Assembly (NCBI GenBank): GCA_031580995.1
Contig: JAVLCC010000020.1
Span: forward strand, 1 to 15,498
From: CAJXVY01 sp031580995
GTDB taxonomy: Bacteria; Actinomycetota; Actinomycetes; Actinomycetales; Microbacteriaceae
Length of the DNA: 15,498 nucleotides
Direction: 5' to 3'
Shown: piece by piece, positions 14,801 to 15,498 of the stretch
Numbering within the stretch: the stretch's first letter is position 1
Layout of the letters: every line of letters begins with the position of its first letter
Notes under the pieces: generated by a model
What the model saw: the letters and a program-made list of their open reading frames with translations, nothing else
Databases searched by the model: none
What the model was told of the DNA's origin: nothing
Made by a program: the position numbers and the translations under genes

Positions 14801-15498
14801 GGTCACGCCTGCGGTTTGGAATCGTCTCCTGCAGGTTCGTGATGGCATAAATTGCACCTGTTGCGGTGACTGGAGTGCTGGCGAAAAAGCAGCGCTGGAT
14901 TTATACGGTCCTTTGGCTAGAAGAGATGTTGGGGAATTGACTATTGGTCAAATAGGTCAGTCTTTAGATGGACGGATAGCAACATCAAATGGAGATTCCA
15001 AAGATGTATCTGGGCCTAACGGATTCGAACACTTGCACAGACTCAGAGCTTTGGTGGATGGGGTGGTAATCGGTGTCAAAACCGCTTTGCATGATTCCCC
15101 TCGACTGACTGTGAGACACTGCGAGGGACCAAATCCGGCAAGAGTGGTCATCGACCCCAATGGCAGATTGCCTGACGACTCCCCGGTATTGGAGGCAAAT
15201 GGTGCTCGCCGAATATTAATCCAGGCGGTTAATCAAAAAAGACCAGAAGGTGTTGAGGTTATCAAGCTTGAGGCCGATCAGGGACAGTTTCACCCAGAAT
15301 CAATAATCTCTGCTCTGCAGGATGCGGGATTGAAACATATTTTGATTGAGGGTGGTGGTTACACCATTGGTAAATTCATCGATCAAAACCTTCTCGGTCG
15401 CCTACACATAGCAATTGCGCCGCTGATTATTGGCTCTGGGGCTAACGGCCTGACTCTTTCTGAACAGGGACCAAATCTGCAAGATGCCATAAGGCCTG
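14787..15498 (+). CDS. RibD C-terminal-type (pyrimidine/DHFR-like) reductase, partial
   Basis: A reductase with the fold of RibD C-terminal domains and dihydrofolate reductase, open to the window edge with 237 codons visible. GTG 14787 has GGGGAGG (14774-14780) as ribosome site and overlaps the methyltransferase gene. The domain begins at about residue 51: TIGQIGQSLDGRIATSNGDS, then LHRLRALVDGVVIGVKTALHDSPRLTVR, RVVIDPNGRLP, HILIEGGGYTIGKFI and IAIAPLIIGSGANGLTL, all family patterns for NADPH and ribosylaminopyrimidine binding. No deaminase domain is present. The first 50 residues are an extension with closely spaced cysteines (Cys23, Cys25, Cys26). Enzymes of this kind reduce riboflavin-pathway pyrimidines; the true substrate here is inferred only from context. 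Confidence 0.85.
   Translation, partial: MKSVEVTPAVWNRLLQVRDGINCTCCGDWSAGEKAALDLYGPLARRDVGELTIGQIGQSLDGRIATSNGDSKDVSGPNGFEHLHRLRALVDGVVIGVKTALHDSPRLTVRHCEGPNPARVVIDPNGRLPDDSPVLEANGARRILIQAVNQKRPEGVEVIKLEADQGQFHPESIISALQDAGLKHILIEGGGYTIGKFIDQNLLGRLHIAIAPLIIGSGANGLTLSEQGPNLQDAIRP

Overview
The window looks like chromosomal DNA of an actinobacterium with an unusually low GC content for that group (close to half by eye). A small freshwater or marine Microbacteriaceae-type organism would fit. The pointers are an actinobacterial-style MrpA-MrpB fusion, tight ATGA/TAATG gene overlaps, GTG and TTG starts backed by Shine-Dalgarno (SD) sequences, a likely leaderless mRNA, and a PTPS-like protein of a type I associate with actinobacteria. 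The lineage is an inference; no rRNA or other marker gene is present. No insertion sequence, prophage or CRISPR array was seen.

Layout. (1) 1-190: a promoter and tRNA-Arg(UCU). (2) 214-1575, minus strand: a DEAD-box RNA helicase, with hairpins upstream of its start. (3) 1576-2033: a non-coding stretch holding an 11-bp inverted repeat around a G-rich loop, a probable promoter, a compact structured leader and a 17-codon leader ORF that overlaps the next start. (4) 2034-7977, plus strand: a complete Mrp/Mnh cation/proton antiporter operon (AB fusion, C, D, E, F, G), every junction overlapping. (5) 8059-11656, plus strand: a CDP-alcohol phosphatidyltransferase, a flippase-like multispan membrane protein, a GT4 glycosyltransferase and an inositol-monophosphatase-family enzyme. 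(6) 11653-12390, minus strand: an FkbM-type methyltransferase. (7) 12391-12641: a divergent intergenic region with hairpins. (8) 12657 to the window end, plus strand: an MDR oxidoreductase, a divergent PTPS/QueD-like protein, a class I SAM methyltransferase and a RibD-type reductase cut by the window edge.

How they fit together. The Mrp genes make one multisubunit Na+/H+ antiporter, probably controlled by its structured leader and leader ORF. Blocks 5 and 8 look like halves of one pathway. Block 5 makes and decorates a membrane lipid or glycolipid: head-group transfer, membrane movement or tethering, glycosylation, dephosphorylation. Block 8 carries enzymes of the pteridine/deazaflavin/riboflavin-precursor type (PTPS fold, RibD reductase fold) plus a methyltransferase and a dehydrogenase. 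The PTPS-like protein lacks the catalytic Cys, one zinc-binding His and the catalytic Asp-His pair of QueD, and the MDR protein lacks the usual zinc ligands, so the chemistry is probably not the textbook one. This neighbourhood is the best candidate here for an undescribed system, a possible modified-pteridine or pyrimidine lipid. That reading is inference from gene content and order.
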